From Gerris lacustris (lineage: Eukaryota; Arthropoda; Insecta; Hemiptera; Gerridae), in the NCBI GenBank assembly GCA_951217055.1, contig OX578278.1:43351574-43415573 (forward strand): a stretch of 64,000 nt of DNA. The letters are read 5' to 3'. The notes under the pieces were generated by a model that did no database searches, was not told where the DNA came from, and was given only the letters and a program-made list of their open reading frames with translations. Each line of letters starts with the position of its first letter. Within the stretch, counting starts at the first letter, position 1. The translations under genes were made by a program, and so were the position numbers. This document shows positions 26,469 through 38,390 of the stretch, piece by piece.

Positions 26469-26780
26469 ATGTGTGTGTGTGCGTGTGGTATATGTAACCG
26501 GGAACAGGTTTTTGAATTAAAAATTGTTAAAACTCAACTACAAAACATTGACCGGGAACAGTTTTTAATTGAAATGAATAAGTTAAAAACAAAAAACAGA
26601 TGTTTGTATGAAGAACCTATTTTTACCAAAATGAATGTAATCAGATCCAAGGACCATGATTTGCAATCATACCTAGTAAATAAAGTTTCTCTTTCTCCGT
26701 TCGATGACAAGAGAATTATCATGAGCGATGGAATTTCAACAAAAGCACATGGTTACAATGAATGCACTATTTTATATTAA
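26469..26780 (+). pseudogene. C-terminal tail resembling protein-primed DNA polymerase B (right copy)
   Basis: The protein is identical to that of the minus-strand frame at 15,317-15,628, at the mirror position in the opposite arm, also reading outward toward the palindrome end. The absence of any amino-acid difference shows that the arms are very young, recently homogenised or technically duplicated. The first codons lie in a (TG)n run, so the start is not a credible native start; the fragment is 5'-truncated. Confidence 0.5.
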
Positions 26781-27439
26781 TTAATAAATAAACACATTTA
26801 ATATTTTTAGTCAAAATTATTTTTCCTATCAATTTGTATTGCTTCACTTGTCTTAGTACTGCTATAAAAAGTTTTTAAAATATGGTGTTTAATTTAAGCA
26901 AGCATAACTTGTATGGATGGAAATTGATATTTGTAAAAAAAAAAAAAATAAAAAAATGTTTCTACGAATGTAATAGGTCCCTGGCGTGGCATAGCGTCCC
27001 GTAAGCCGAACAACATTTGTAGACACATATTCAACTTGCTTTTACAATATAATAACTTAACGAATGTAGGGTCCCTGGCGCGGCATAGCGTCCCGCAAAC
27101 CCAACTACATTTGTAGAGTTTAATTTCACTTATTGGGTGGGAAACAATGGAGGTGACAAATAAATGGTTGGTCATCACATGATAGAGCGAGTGTGGGGCT
27201 CTATCAAAAAAAAAAAGAGAAAAAAACCTTGATTTCATTTCATTTCAAATCCGACTCAATTTGGAGGCAGTATTCGACTCTGAGGCAGAATTCGACTCTG
27301 AGACAGAATTCGTGGGGGGGGGGGGTGACCTTGGAAAAGCAGAGGCAACATGGGGTAGTATACGAACGAGAGGGGCCGGTCATTGACCTTGTTTTAGGTG
27401 GACATTAGCGATTGAGCCAGGTGCCCCTTTTTATCTCTA

Positions 27440-27440
<1 letters not shown>

Positions 27441-27509
<69 letters not shown>
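27441..27509. repeat. (TA)n microsatellite at palindrome right edge
   Basis: About 69 bp of uninterrupted TA follow directly after the palindrome terminus CTCTACT. Outside it the sequence (TTCTTTTCTCTCTAATGC) has no counterpart on the left flank. Confidence 0.95.
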
Positions 27510-27510
<1 letters not shown>

Positions 27511-28470
27511 TTTTCTCTCTAATGCTGTAAATTCCTAAATCAGAGCTAATTCATTGAAAAATAAAGGTACCTTTATAATCTTCTAGAGCTTTGTTATAAA
27601 CCGCTGACCGATTGTTCATTTTTTTTTTCCAGTTATCTGATTCAAACTGTAAAATTTATAGAATAAGAGAAGATTTTGTTTACGTCTTGGTTTACCTTCC
27701 TTAACTCCAAACCAATGTAGATTTTAAACTTTATGCACTTTTTATTTCTTCTACCTTATATTCGCTTTTGTAGCTGAAAGTTCAAGTTTAGATTCGGTTT
27801 TACAGTAAGAGGATATAAAACTAAAATAAAAGAAAGGGAAACGCTTGTGTCTTAAAGAAATGAAAAGTTTTTTTTTATATTTATTTTTCTAGTTTCCAAT
27901 CCGAAAAATTTAATTCTAAACTCTAAAATTCTTTTTCTGCTACCTCTACTACAAAATAAAATACAAAGTTGAGATTATTTCCTAAATAAGTCGAGTTTTT
28001 GTCTCTGTACAGAAAGCACTCAGAATAATATAGTTTTGTTTTTACGTTAATCAAGTTCTTGTACAATGTTGTACTCGTCAAAATGTTCTTCAACATGAAT
28101 TAAACATTAAACTATGCTTCTATGCAAAGCATCGCTTCACTTTTAATGTTCAAAAGCAATATTTCAATTTTAATACTGTCTTTACCCACCGTATGCATTC
28201 TCTAAGTGTAATTTACTGTTCAGAAGTTATTCAATAATAGTGACATTTTAAACGAGAAAATAATTTTTCCTCTATATATCTAAATTTTTGTATTATTCCT
28301 TCCTTTAATAAGGGGATATTCCTTCCTACTGAAATGGGGATATTACCACCTTTACACAAAGAAGAGATTACGTCTTTTGTCCTGTATTCACTGGTATAGT
28401 ACAGTCGAATTTATGTTCTGAGACACGTGCTGTAAATATGAACCGTTATTATAGATTACGTTAATATAAT
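27510..28470. other. AT-rich non-coding DNA
   Basis: Nothing recognised: frames are short and no repeat match within the window was seen. Confidence 0.45.
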
Positions 28471-28477
28471 ATAATTA

Positions 28478-28745
28478 AATAGTCTGCTAATTAGTGTGCC
28501 ACATTGCTTCCTCGCCTCATATTGCGAACTTTACTGATTAATGATATTTTGATTACTTTTAAAGATACAGGTGTTAATAAAAAATATGTGGCAAGTGGGA
28601 AATAAACTAGTGGCGAAGGTTGAAACATATACTAACCATGAATTGACTAATTAAGACCTATACCAACCAAATTTTAATGAAATCAGAAGAGTAGTTTTTA
28701 AGGTGTTGGACAGATCGTCACAGAATCAAAAATGATCCCTGATGT
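28478..28745. repeat. Family A degraded copy
   Basis: It starts with the terminal sequence (AGTCTGCTAATTAGTGTGCC, then CTTCCTCGCCTCAT). It later shows GAAGGTTGAAAC, AATTAAGACCTA, CAAATTTTAATGAAATC and GTAGTTTTTAAGGTGTTGG, the normal order of the family's internal words. Another terminal word in the opposite orientation (GCGAGGAAGCGATGTGTCAC) follows at about 28,922-28,941. Confidence 0.65.
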
Positions 28746-29009
28746 ATTTTTCGTTGTCAAATTTACATAATCCAATATTAATTTTAACCTGTTCTCATTT
28801 AATATTGAACACAAATAAGTATGACCTCACTGGGAATCGAAATAAGCTCAAACAACTATTCTATCAATAATTCTCAAATGGCAAATATAATCTATATCTA
28901 TCTCTATTCGTTTGATAATACGCGAGGAAGCGATGTGTCACTAATTGGCAGAATATTTTCTATTATGTTGTCCTTTTTTTATTGCATTTTTCTATTTGTT
29001 TAATAAATT

Positions 29010-29215
29010 CTTTTATCTACGATTGATACGAAATATAAACATTATATCTTTGTTTAGATGCGTAGAAAGTGATTCTTTGCGTACTTGTATTCATTGCGCA
29101 TGCGCGTCCCATAGTTCTGAAGAATTCCTCTTCTTTACCACACTAGTGCGGTAAAGAAGAGGAATTCTTCAGCTTTACGCACGATTAGCAAGTTTGTTTA
29201 CATTTATTTTAGAAT
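29010..29215. repeat. Family G copy 1 (NRF1-like site + 56-bp hairpin)
   Basis: Nearly identical to 36,287-36,485. It contains GCGCATGCGC (29,096-29,105), which is the consensus palindrome of NRF1 and of the insect homologue Ewg. A 56-bp inverted repeat (29,117-29,172) follows, beginning CTGAAGAATTCCTCTTCTTT. The copy closes with TTTACGCACGATTAGC. No frame is conserved between the copies. Confidence 0.8.
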
Positions 29216-29929
29216 TTTAAAGAAGTGGTCATGATTAAGTTAGTAAAGGTTTAGGCATGGTAAGGCGTGATTTATTAATTAATTATTGCCTTAATATCTA
29301 AAAATAAATCTAAATATTTTTTGACAGTGATTGAAAAGTAATTTCTTTAACATTTCTTCCTACAGAAATTTCCACAAAACATGAAATATGGTCAGTAGTT
29401 TCTTCTGCAATTTTGGTTAAATACATTTTTTTATGAAAAATTAAATAAGAATTTTGAAATCTATTTAGAAGCCCCGTTCTCAGCTCCATATAAAGCTACC
29501 ATACGTTTTATATCCTTTATCACCCGCAGAATTAAGCTTAACATTGTACCCAAGAACCTCCAAAATCTATTCAGCCCATTTGGACGTGATTGACGCACAG
29601 ACAGACAGATATACAATTTTCTAAACTTAAATTCGTTGTCAGGACTACTCATTCAGTGGAAATACCCCATATTCTCTCTTCACAGCTCGGGCATCCATGT
29701 TCTCTAGTGGTGAGATAACCTTATGTAGAGCTAAAATGTAAAATCAATAAAATAGATAAATTGATGTACTAAAATATTATTTATGTATAATATGTTTTAT
29801 TCAATAAAGGTATTTAAAAGAAAAAAATTAATGATAATAATTAAAAAAAAATGAATAAATACAAAATTTTAGCCCAATTGGATAAATGTACAGACACAAC
29901 AATTATTAGTTTTTTATACATAGATATAG

Positions 29930-30330
29930 ATATATTTTTCTATTTTACCCCCCTAAATGTACATAACAATAATTGTACAGCACTCTTAAAGAGCTTTTCA
30001 ACGGTATGCATCGTGAAGGGTTTTCATTACTTTGACATTTGTACCCCGTACTCATGTGTACCAACATTTTAACTTTATAATCTCATGTAAGCAGTACACT
30101 CAAAGACACTCTTCATTTATATAAGATAAAAGATACTCATAGACACTCTTCATTTATATAAGATGTAGTTATACACATTTTTCCATTTTACACCCTCCTA
30201 AATGAAAATATGACAAAACTGTACATAACAACAATTACTGTACTTTTAAAGAGCTTTTCAACGATATGCATCATTAAAAGTATTCATTACTTTGACATTT
30301 GTACCTCGTACCCCTGGGTACAAAAATAAA
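29930..30330. repeat. Tandem duplication, ~260-bp unit
   Basis: The stretch TTAAAGAGCTTTTCAACG...ATGCATC...TTTGACATTTGTACC occurs near 29,988-30,045 and again near 30,246-30,305. Between them (30,097-30,167) a ~37-bp unit containing GACACTCTTCATTTATATAA is itself duplicated. Confidence 0.75.
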
Positions 30331-30481
30331 AATTTCGCCAAATCCTCTCTTAGTGGATGCCTATGATATGAACCGAGTATATCCTTAAAATTTCAAGTTT
30401 CTCGGTTAAGCAGATTTTGCTGTGCGTTGATTCTATGTCAGTTAGTCAGTCAATCAGGACATTGCCACTTATATTATACAT

Positions 30482-30929
30482 AAAGTACGTGATTGGAAGC
30501 GAGGAAGCTATGTGTCATACGAATTGGCAGTCTATTTTACATGAATTAAAGTATCAATTTAACAAAAGTTAAAGAGCGCAGACGGTTCAAATTAATCTGG
30601 GGCTATCTGCGCGTTTCATACAAATTAGATAAGTACCTTTGAAGCTATAGGTGTGATTTAATGTATGTTTGTGCGCAAATGGAAGAGAAACAAATGAACT
30701 CCAACAACGGGGTGCTCATGACCTACCACCCAAATTTCATTAAAATTGGACGTGTAGTTTTTATATGTTGGTTCGCAAAAATTGAACGACAGACAGACAC
30801 GGAACCAATAATTATCTCTGATGTCTGAAACGGATTTCTGTCTTGGAATTGTTGAAATCGGAGACCTAAAAATGTTTCGTTCTTCGGAACGGTCACATAG
30901 CTTCCGTTACCTTCAGTAAGCTTGGAAGC
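30482..30929 (+). repeat. Family A copy, near complete body
   Basis: It begins with GCGAGGAAGCTATGTGTCA...TTGGCAGTCTATTTT. It continues with AAAGTATCAATTTAACAAAA, the AGAGAAACAAATGA and CCAAATTTCATTAAAAT words and a GACAGACAGACACGGAACC stretch. It ends with two adjacent TTC/TTCG-loop hairpins (CGTTCTTCGGAACG and GCTTCCGTTACCTTC...GGAAGC). No protein is encoded; it behaves like a non-autonomous element. Confidence 0.75.
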
Positions 30930-31390
30930 AAAAAATCTCCTGAAAAATATTAAATATAATAAATTATAATAACAATTATAGTTAAATCAAACAGTTTAAA
31001 TATATTGTAAAAACTAACCTCTAACGAAATGTAGCGGCTATAATTAGTAACCTACTGTAGTAGTGAGGCTTGTCGGTTTTGATCGGGCATCGCCGTTAGC
31101 AGGTCAATAGTATATTAAAATAAAAAGAAAATGGAAGATATTTGGTGGAAATTTAATAGAGACGAAATAAATAAGTTAAAATTCTGAAAAAGCATAAATT
31201 GAAAAATTAACCTTTCCGGCATATTAGGTTATTATTTTTACGCACTACTATTAGCATGATCGTAAATGAAACTTACTTCTGGCATTTATAAATTTGTTCT
31301 AAAACCATGTTAAATTAAAGACAGATGAACCATAAGTTTATCTTTATTTTTCCTAAAAAGTTATTTAATTTATTTTACTTATTTCATATT
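30930..31390. other. AT-rich non-coding DNA between family A copies
   Basis: No recognised gene. One GC-richer stretch near 31,050-31,100 (GTCGGTTTTGATCGGGCATC) could be another relic. Confidence 0.4.
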
Positions 31391-31392
31391 TA

Positions 31393-32040
31393 TAGTTTTA
31401 CGAGCCATTATTGTCTAATTTTTCTAATTGTTTCCCCCCTTTTTTTAACTTGTCAAAATTGTTTGGATTTTTTACATAAATTAAAGTATCAATTTAGCAA
31501 AAGTTAAAGAGCGCAATCGGTTCAAATTTACCTAGGGCTACTTTCAATTAACTATAAAAGTTTCATACAAATCAGATAAGTACTTTTGAAGGTATAGGTG
31601 TAAATAAATGTATGTTTGTGCTCATGTGGGAGAGAAACAAATGAGCGCAGAAGGTTGAAACTTATATGGGACCAACAATGGGCTAATTATGACCTACCAT
31701 CCAAATTTCATTCAATCGGACGTGTAGAATTGAAGATATGTTGGTTCGCCAAAAATTAAACGACAGACTGACACGGAACCAAATTGTTCCCTGATGTCAA
31801 ACCGATTTCTGTCTTAAATTATTTAAATCGGAGACCTAAAAATTTTTCGTTCTTCGGAACGATCACATAGCTTCCGTTACCTTCGGTAAGCTTGGAAGCA
31901 AAATCAAAATAATTTTGACAGATTAAAAAAACGGGGAAACAAACCAATTAGACAATAATGGCTTGTAAAAGGATAAAATCAATAAAGTACGTGATAGGAT
32001 GAGAGGAAGCTACATGCCACACCAATTGGCAGTCTATTTT
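31393..32040 (+). mobile_element. Family A copy with inverted termini
   Basis: The left part (31,393-31,470) carries GAGCCATTATTGTCTAATTT...CTTGTCAAAATTGTTT. The right part (31,911-32,040) carries the same sequence inverted (ATTTTGACAG...AATTAGACAATAATGGCTTG) and continues to GAGGAAGCTACATGCCAC...TTGGCAGTCTATTTT. So the family has long terminal inverted repeats, the left one shortened here. The body has the usual words and the paired hairpins at 31,850-31,899. TIR structure without a frame suggests a MITE-like DNA element. Confidence 0.75.
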
Positions 32041-32439
32041 TTTATCCAATTTATTTTGTCCAATTAAATATGCATATTATTTCTTAATGCCTTTATTAAT
32101 TCTTACTTAATTGCCTATAGAATTTTGTTAGATTCTAAAATTAACTTGACTTTCTTCTCCTTAAACGTTTGTTGTCGAGAAGATTAAACTTGTGCTTTAA
32201 GTAGAATATTACATTCATACGTGATGTTGGTATATGTTTATTACGCCCATTATATGTATTAGAAGTGATAATATGCTGTATTAGGCTGTGCAGCTACCAG
32301 GGTAGAGAAGTTTAAAAGTGGAAGTTTACTAAAATACATTTCTCCTTGCTCAGGGTAAAATAAATATTCCACAGCATTTAAGAACCCTCTCCTCTCATGC
32401 ATTCACATAAATTTAACCAAATTCAATTATGTGGTCTTA

Positions 32440-32860
32440 TTTAATCTGTCTTAAATATGTATCGTCGTGCCGCTGCTGCTGCACTCTCTTCTCCTTCAAA
32501 TAGTTGTAAGTATAGGGTAATAACACAACCGGTTTTTTACTGACGTCACCAAATCTCCTCGAATCACATTTCTGTTGGACGCGTGGTCTCTGGCCCTTGT
32601 CTAATGTTCTACTTGGGCGAAGGTTCGCGACGCGTCTAGATCGGAATGTTTTTTTACAGGAACACACGGGAATTAGTTGCTCCTTTCTTTTGTCCCTCGG
32701 GGGCGCTACTCTGTATTCTAAACTGTAAGGAGGAGGTTCTCTTCCACTCTAATGTTAGCAATGCTCTTGTAAGAGGGAAGTTCTATGTTTCATCTCTGGT
32801 ACAGCTGAGCTGGCGACACAGGGATTTAGTAAATCAAACAAATAAAACCAGTGACAGTAA
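32440..32860. promoter_or_regulatory. GC-richer block with a perfect CRE palindrome
   Basis: This stretch stands out by base composition and CpG words (GGTTCGCGACGCGTC near 32,623). It contains TGACGTCA (32,541-32,548), the full CREB/ATF site. Frames on both strands (minus 76 codons, plus 90 codons) have no family resemblance. A promoter or first-exon region is possible. No TATA box or splice structure could be defined. Confidence 0.3.
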
Positions 32861-32941
32861 TATTTGCATGAACTCTGTTATTAACAAGTTGGTTGTATTG
32901 ACTGAGATTTTGTGGTAATCAAACATAATGAATCGTTTATA

Positions 32942-33042
32942 TTACTTGTTGAAAGAAATAAAATATGTTTTAAAAAATATAAATATAAAAACAAATATAT
33001 TTTATAATTACAGTGTTTTATTTCTTTCAACAAGTGATATAT
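32942..33042. repeat. Inverted repeat with 20-bp outer stem
   Basis: ACTTGTTGAAAGAAATAAAA and its reverse complement TTTTATTTCTTTCAACAAGT enclose about 55 bp of AT-rich sequence. MITE-sized fold-back, with no clear duplication. Confidence 0.75.
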
Positions 33043-33049
33043 ACAATAC

Positions 33050-34817
<1,768 letters not shown>

Positions 34818-35315
34818 CCACACTCCTTCTAAATAGATATAAATTGGGTTGTTATCAAATGAAAAATGAATAAAAGAATGCCCTATCTGTTACCCTTTTG
34901 CCGACTTAACCAACAATAGCAAATATTTCCAAAGAAAAAGAATAATGACACTACTTTTTGTTATATGCATATGAACTCGTGAGCCTTGACTTGGAAAATA
35001 ATTCTCATAATCTTTATTATTCTGAATTGAGACTTGTATTTTTAATGTAAGCTCATTGTATTATTACAATTTACAATGCCGTAAACCATGGAATGGAGAC
35101 TAATGTTTGGGGCACTTTTATGGTTTTCCTCAAATATGGTTTTTAGCTTAAAGGAATACATTCGAGAATAAAGTTTCCATTCCTGTGCCGCGCCGTACGT
35201 AAGTAAGATAATAACTTCACTTAACATTTTTATAGGCCTCCACATTTTCCACCAAATGTTTCTTTATATACTGCCTCCGGTCTTCTTTTAATTTATATTT
35301 ATTCAAGTTATATAC

Positions 35316-35997
<682 letters not shown>

Positions 35998-36230
35998 TTA
36001 ACCAGGTATTAAATCGCTTTTTCTGTATATGGAAGCAGCTACAAAATAATCACAGAGAGTTTTCCAGTCTTTCTCATTTAACAGTTGTAGGATCTCCACC
36101 AAAGTTAATTGATTTTTCGCGAGGTATGTTTGTCGAATCTGGGATAGAGCAGAGCACTCGGTGAGGAAATGGTGGAGATCTTCTCTGGTTTGTAAGTGAC
36201 AAAGAGGACATTCTGGAAAATTTCTCAGAA
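35998..36230 (-). pseudogene. LINE ORF2 C-terminal fragment with CCHC zinc knuckle
   Basis: The minus frame reads ...NFPECPLCHLQTREDLHHFL, then TECSALSQIRQTYLA, and runs about 40 codons further to a TAA at 35,998. The C-x2-C...H-x4-C pattern followed by an Arg-rich turn is the zinc knuckle at the end of LINE ORF2 proteins (jockey/I/R1-type groups, usually after RNase H). About 77 codons remain; a stop lies directly upstream and no reverse transcriptase is attached. This is a truncated, inactive copy. Confidence 0.75.
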
Positions 36231-36286
36231 CCTACCAATAGGCTTTAATTTCTATTTTTATTTACAGCTTTAATAGCTGTAAATAT

Positions 36287-36485
36287 GTTTATCTACGATT
36301 GATACGAAATATAAACATTATATCTCTGTTTAGATGCGTAGAAAGAGATTATTTACGTACTTCTATTCATTGCGCATGCGCGTCTCATGGTTCTGAAGAA
36401 TTCCTCTTCTTTACCGCGCTAGCGTGGTAAAGAAGAGGAATTCTTCAGCTTTACGCACGATTAGCGAGTTTGTTTACATTTAACA
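36287..36485. repeat. Family G copy 2 (NRF1-like site + 56-bp hairpin)
   Basis: Same order as copy 1: ATCTACGATTGATACGAAAT at the start, GCGCATGCGC at 36,372-36,381, a 56-bp palindrome at 36,393-36,448 and GCTTTACGCACGATTAGC. The centre of the hairpin differs (GCTAGC here, ACTAGT in copy 1), with both sides of the stem changed together. Confidence 0.8.
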
Positions 36486-36670
36486 AAACTAATTTGCTAT
36501 TCTTTTATTAAAGTAACTGTTTATATTGAGTTTTTAGTGAAAAACAATGAATGAATCAAGTGGCTTTGACGAAAATGTAGAATTAGGCAAAAAATACAAC
36601 TAATGAATTAATGCCATCTTTATCAATAGTGAGATACGAACTTACATACAGCAAGTTTATTTGTTTCTGT

Positions 36671-36837
36671 ATTTATTATTTAAATCTAACAATCGTAGGT
36701 AAAGTACGGTACGCAACTCGTGCGAAAACAAATTTTGCATTGCTCGTGTGGTTTTACCACCCTCGCTATCGCTCGGGTGCAAACTCCACACTCTCATGCA
36801 AAATGCTACTTTCCGCACTCGACGCGTAATGTACTAT
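36671..36837. repeat. Family F copy 1 (GC-rich, imperfect inverted ends)
   Basis: Shares almost its whole length with 45,264-45,433: TTTATTATTTAAATCTAACA, AAAGTACGGTACGCAACTCG, TTTTGCATTGCTCGTG, CTCGGGTGCAAACTCCACAC, ATGCAAAATGCTACTTTCC and CGACGCGTAATGTACTAT. The ends AGTACGGTACGC and GCGTAATGTACT are imperfect inverted repeats, and internal words (GCATTGCTCGTG...) also recur inverted. MITE-like. Confidence 0.75.
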
Positions 36838-37510
36838 AAATTTAACTAGGTATTCGTTATAAAAATAGTTTTTTTTATCTTCATTATTTGCATTTTTCAT
36901 GTTTTTTTTTTTTTTGTTTGTTTTGTTTTTTGGCAATTTTCCCGTTATTCTATTTTTTATTCTTTGGTTCTTTCTAAGTATACTAATAAAATATTTTCTT
37001 ATGTTATAGTAAATATGCTTTATTTTCGATTGTTTTTCTTTCTTATCTAGTTCTGTGCAAATGTAGTTATTTATATTATGTATGCCTTTGAGAGCCACTT
37101 TGTTTGTGTAATATGTTTTTTCCGTGGTAGGCTGTGAAATAGTAACTTTAGAGCATAAAAAACATAGCTAAAATCCATTTTCTCACGTGGACTTAAAAAA
37201 TCTTTTCATTACTCCTAAGCTGTATTGAAAAAAATTTTTTACCTCCTAGGGGGTAAAAAGTTTTTTTTCGGACTGCGGGTAGTTATCAAAACTGCCATTT
37301 TTAGCGCTGCAATCATGGAAGAAATGCTTCTTAGTACGATTAAAACCCACTAGATGTCAATGCGTTTTATTTATCTTTTTTTTTATAGTGTAACCTCTTT
37401 AAGGTTTCTTTTTCTCAAAATCTTAAGTATGTACTAATATTTGTTATAATTATATTGATTAATATTTAATGTTTTTTCAATGCCTGCTACCTCGGAAAAA
37501 ATAGCATATG

Positions 37511-37592
37511 CTACACGACTGTGAAGTGTTTTTTTTTTTACCTTGGCAATTATATTGCCAAGGTAAAGAAAAAAACTCACTTCACAGTGTAG
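37511..37592. repeat. 82-bp palindromic element
   Basis: CTACAC...TGTGAAGTG, a T run and ACCTTGGCAATTATATTGCC are followed by the reverse complement (AAGGTAAAG, an A run, CACTTCACAGTGTAG). A small fold-back element with near-perfect arms. Confidence 0.8.
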
Positions 37593-37599
37593 TAACATA

Positions 37600-38390
37600 A
37601 TATATACTATTTATCAACAAACAATGTTTTATTATTATTATTTTTTTTTTTTTTGTATTTCAGCATCTCAAACTCTCACTAGTTTTTTTTTAGAACTAGA
37701 ATAAAAAAGAATACTTCCTTCCAGAGTATTTTTTTTAGTCCGGTTAGTAGATTTTTTTACTCCTTCATCGGCTAAGGGAAAGGCCTTGGTAATGCATATT
37801 TAGATGAGCAACTTCAAAATAATAATTAGAGAGATTCTCGTCCCTCATCCCTTCTCATTCCTTTACTTTTCCCAACCATCCGCCATCTTGATTAATGATG
37901 GCCTCTTCTCTGTCCGTACGTACTTCTCCATAACTCCTTTTTATTTATTATTGTACTCAGCTGTACATATATGAATGGCTTACATATGTAATATGTATTT
38001 TCTCTGTTGTGGTCGTGTGTAATGTGCATTTTGTCCCGTATTTTCTTCACTTGAGTTTATTTATGACTTGAAATTGTATATAGAAACGGGGTAGATAGAA
38101 AGGCATTTGATAATGTCATAGGAGAGATCGCAGTACATTAAATGTTATTTATGATGCCTTTTTAGATACAGTAATGGATTTTGCTGTAGCACAAAAGTCG
38201 TCTAGATTTAAATCTGGCAATTGTAATTTAATGCTTTTAATAAATGATATGTTTTTCATCATGCAAATAGAACTTTCTCTCCTTCTTTTTATTAATAAAA
38301 ATAATACAAAAGTTATACTTTGTAAAAATAAAAATCATACAAAACAAAAAATGGTTTTTATATGTTTCCTAATATTTTAATCATTTATTT
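37600..38390. other. Non-coding DNA with a YY1-like word
   Basis: CCGCCATCTTG (37,880-37,890), the classical YY1/Pho-type site, is followed by ATGATGGCC in a locally C/T-rich stretch. The ATG frame stops after about 12 codons, so no exon can be supported. The rest is AT-rich. Confidence 0.35.

Larger units (their letters stand above)
14655..27441. mobile_element. Giant near-perfect palindrome; candidate long-inverted-repeat mobile element
   Basis: The left arm (14,655-20,882) is the reverse complement of the right arm (20,917-27,441) around a 34-nt loop. Identical open frames occur at mirror positions: 14,859 with 27,238, 15,317 with 26,780, 18,624 with 23,473 and 19,245 with 22,852. All sum to 42,097. 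Near the centre the sum drops to about 41,800, because the right arm holds one extra ~297-bp tandem unit. A few substitutions and homopolymer differences exist, for example in the G tract near 20,520 against 21,270 and in the T tract near 15,140 against 26,940. Both outer ends read AGTAGAGATAAAAAGGGG and sit in (TA)n. No intact transposase or integrase was seen. A recent segmental fold-back or an assembly/library artefact remains possible. Confidence 0.85.
20917..27441. repeat. Right arm of giant palindrome
   Basis: It mirrors the left arm in content and order. It differs mainly by one additional ~297-bp array unit (between about 21,520 and 22,500) and by homopolymer length changes. It ends at CCCCTTTTTATCTCTACT, immediately followed by a long (TA)n tract. 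Confidence 0.9.

Noticed and set aside
37880..37900. YY1-like CCGCCATCTTG followed by ATG as a gene start
   Set aside because: The frame closes after about a dozen codons and no clear splice structure follows; kept only as a note in the region entry.
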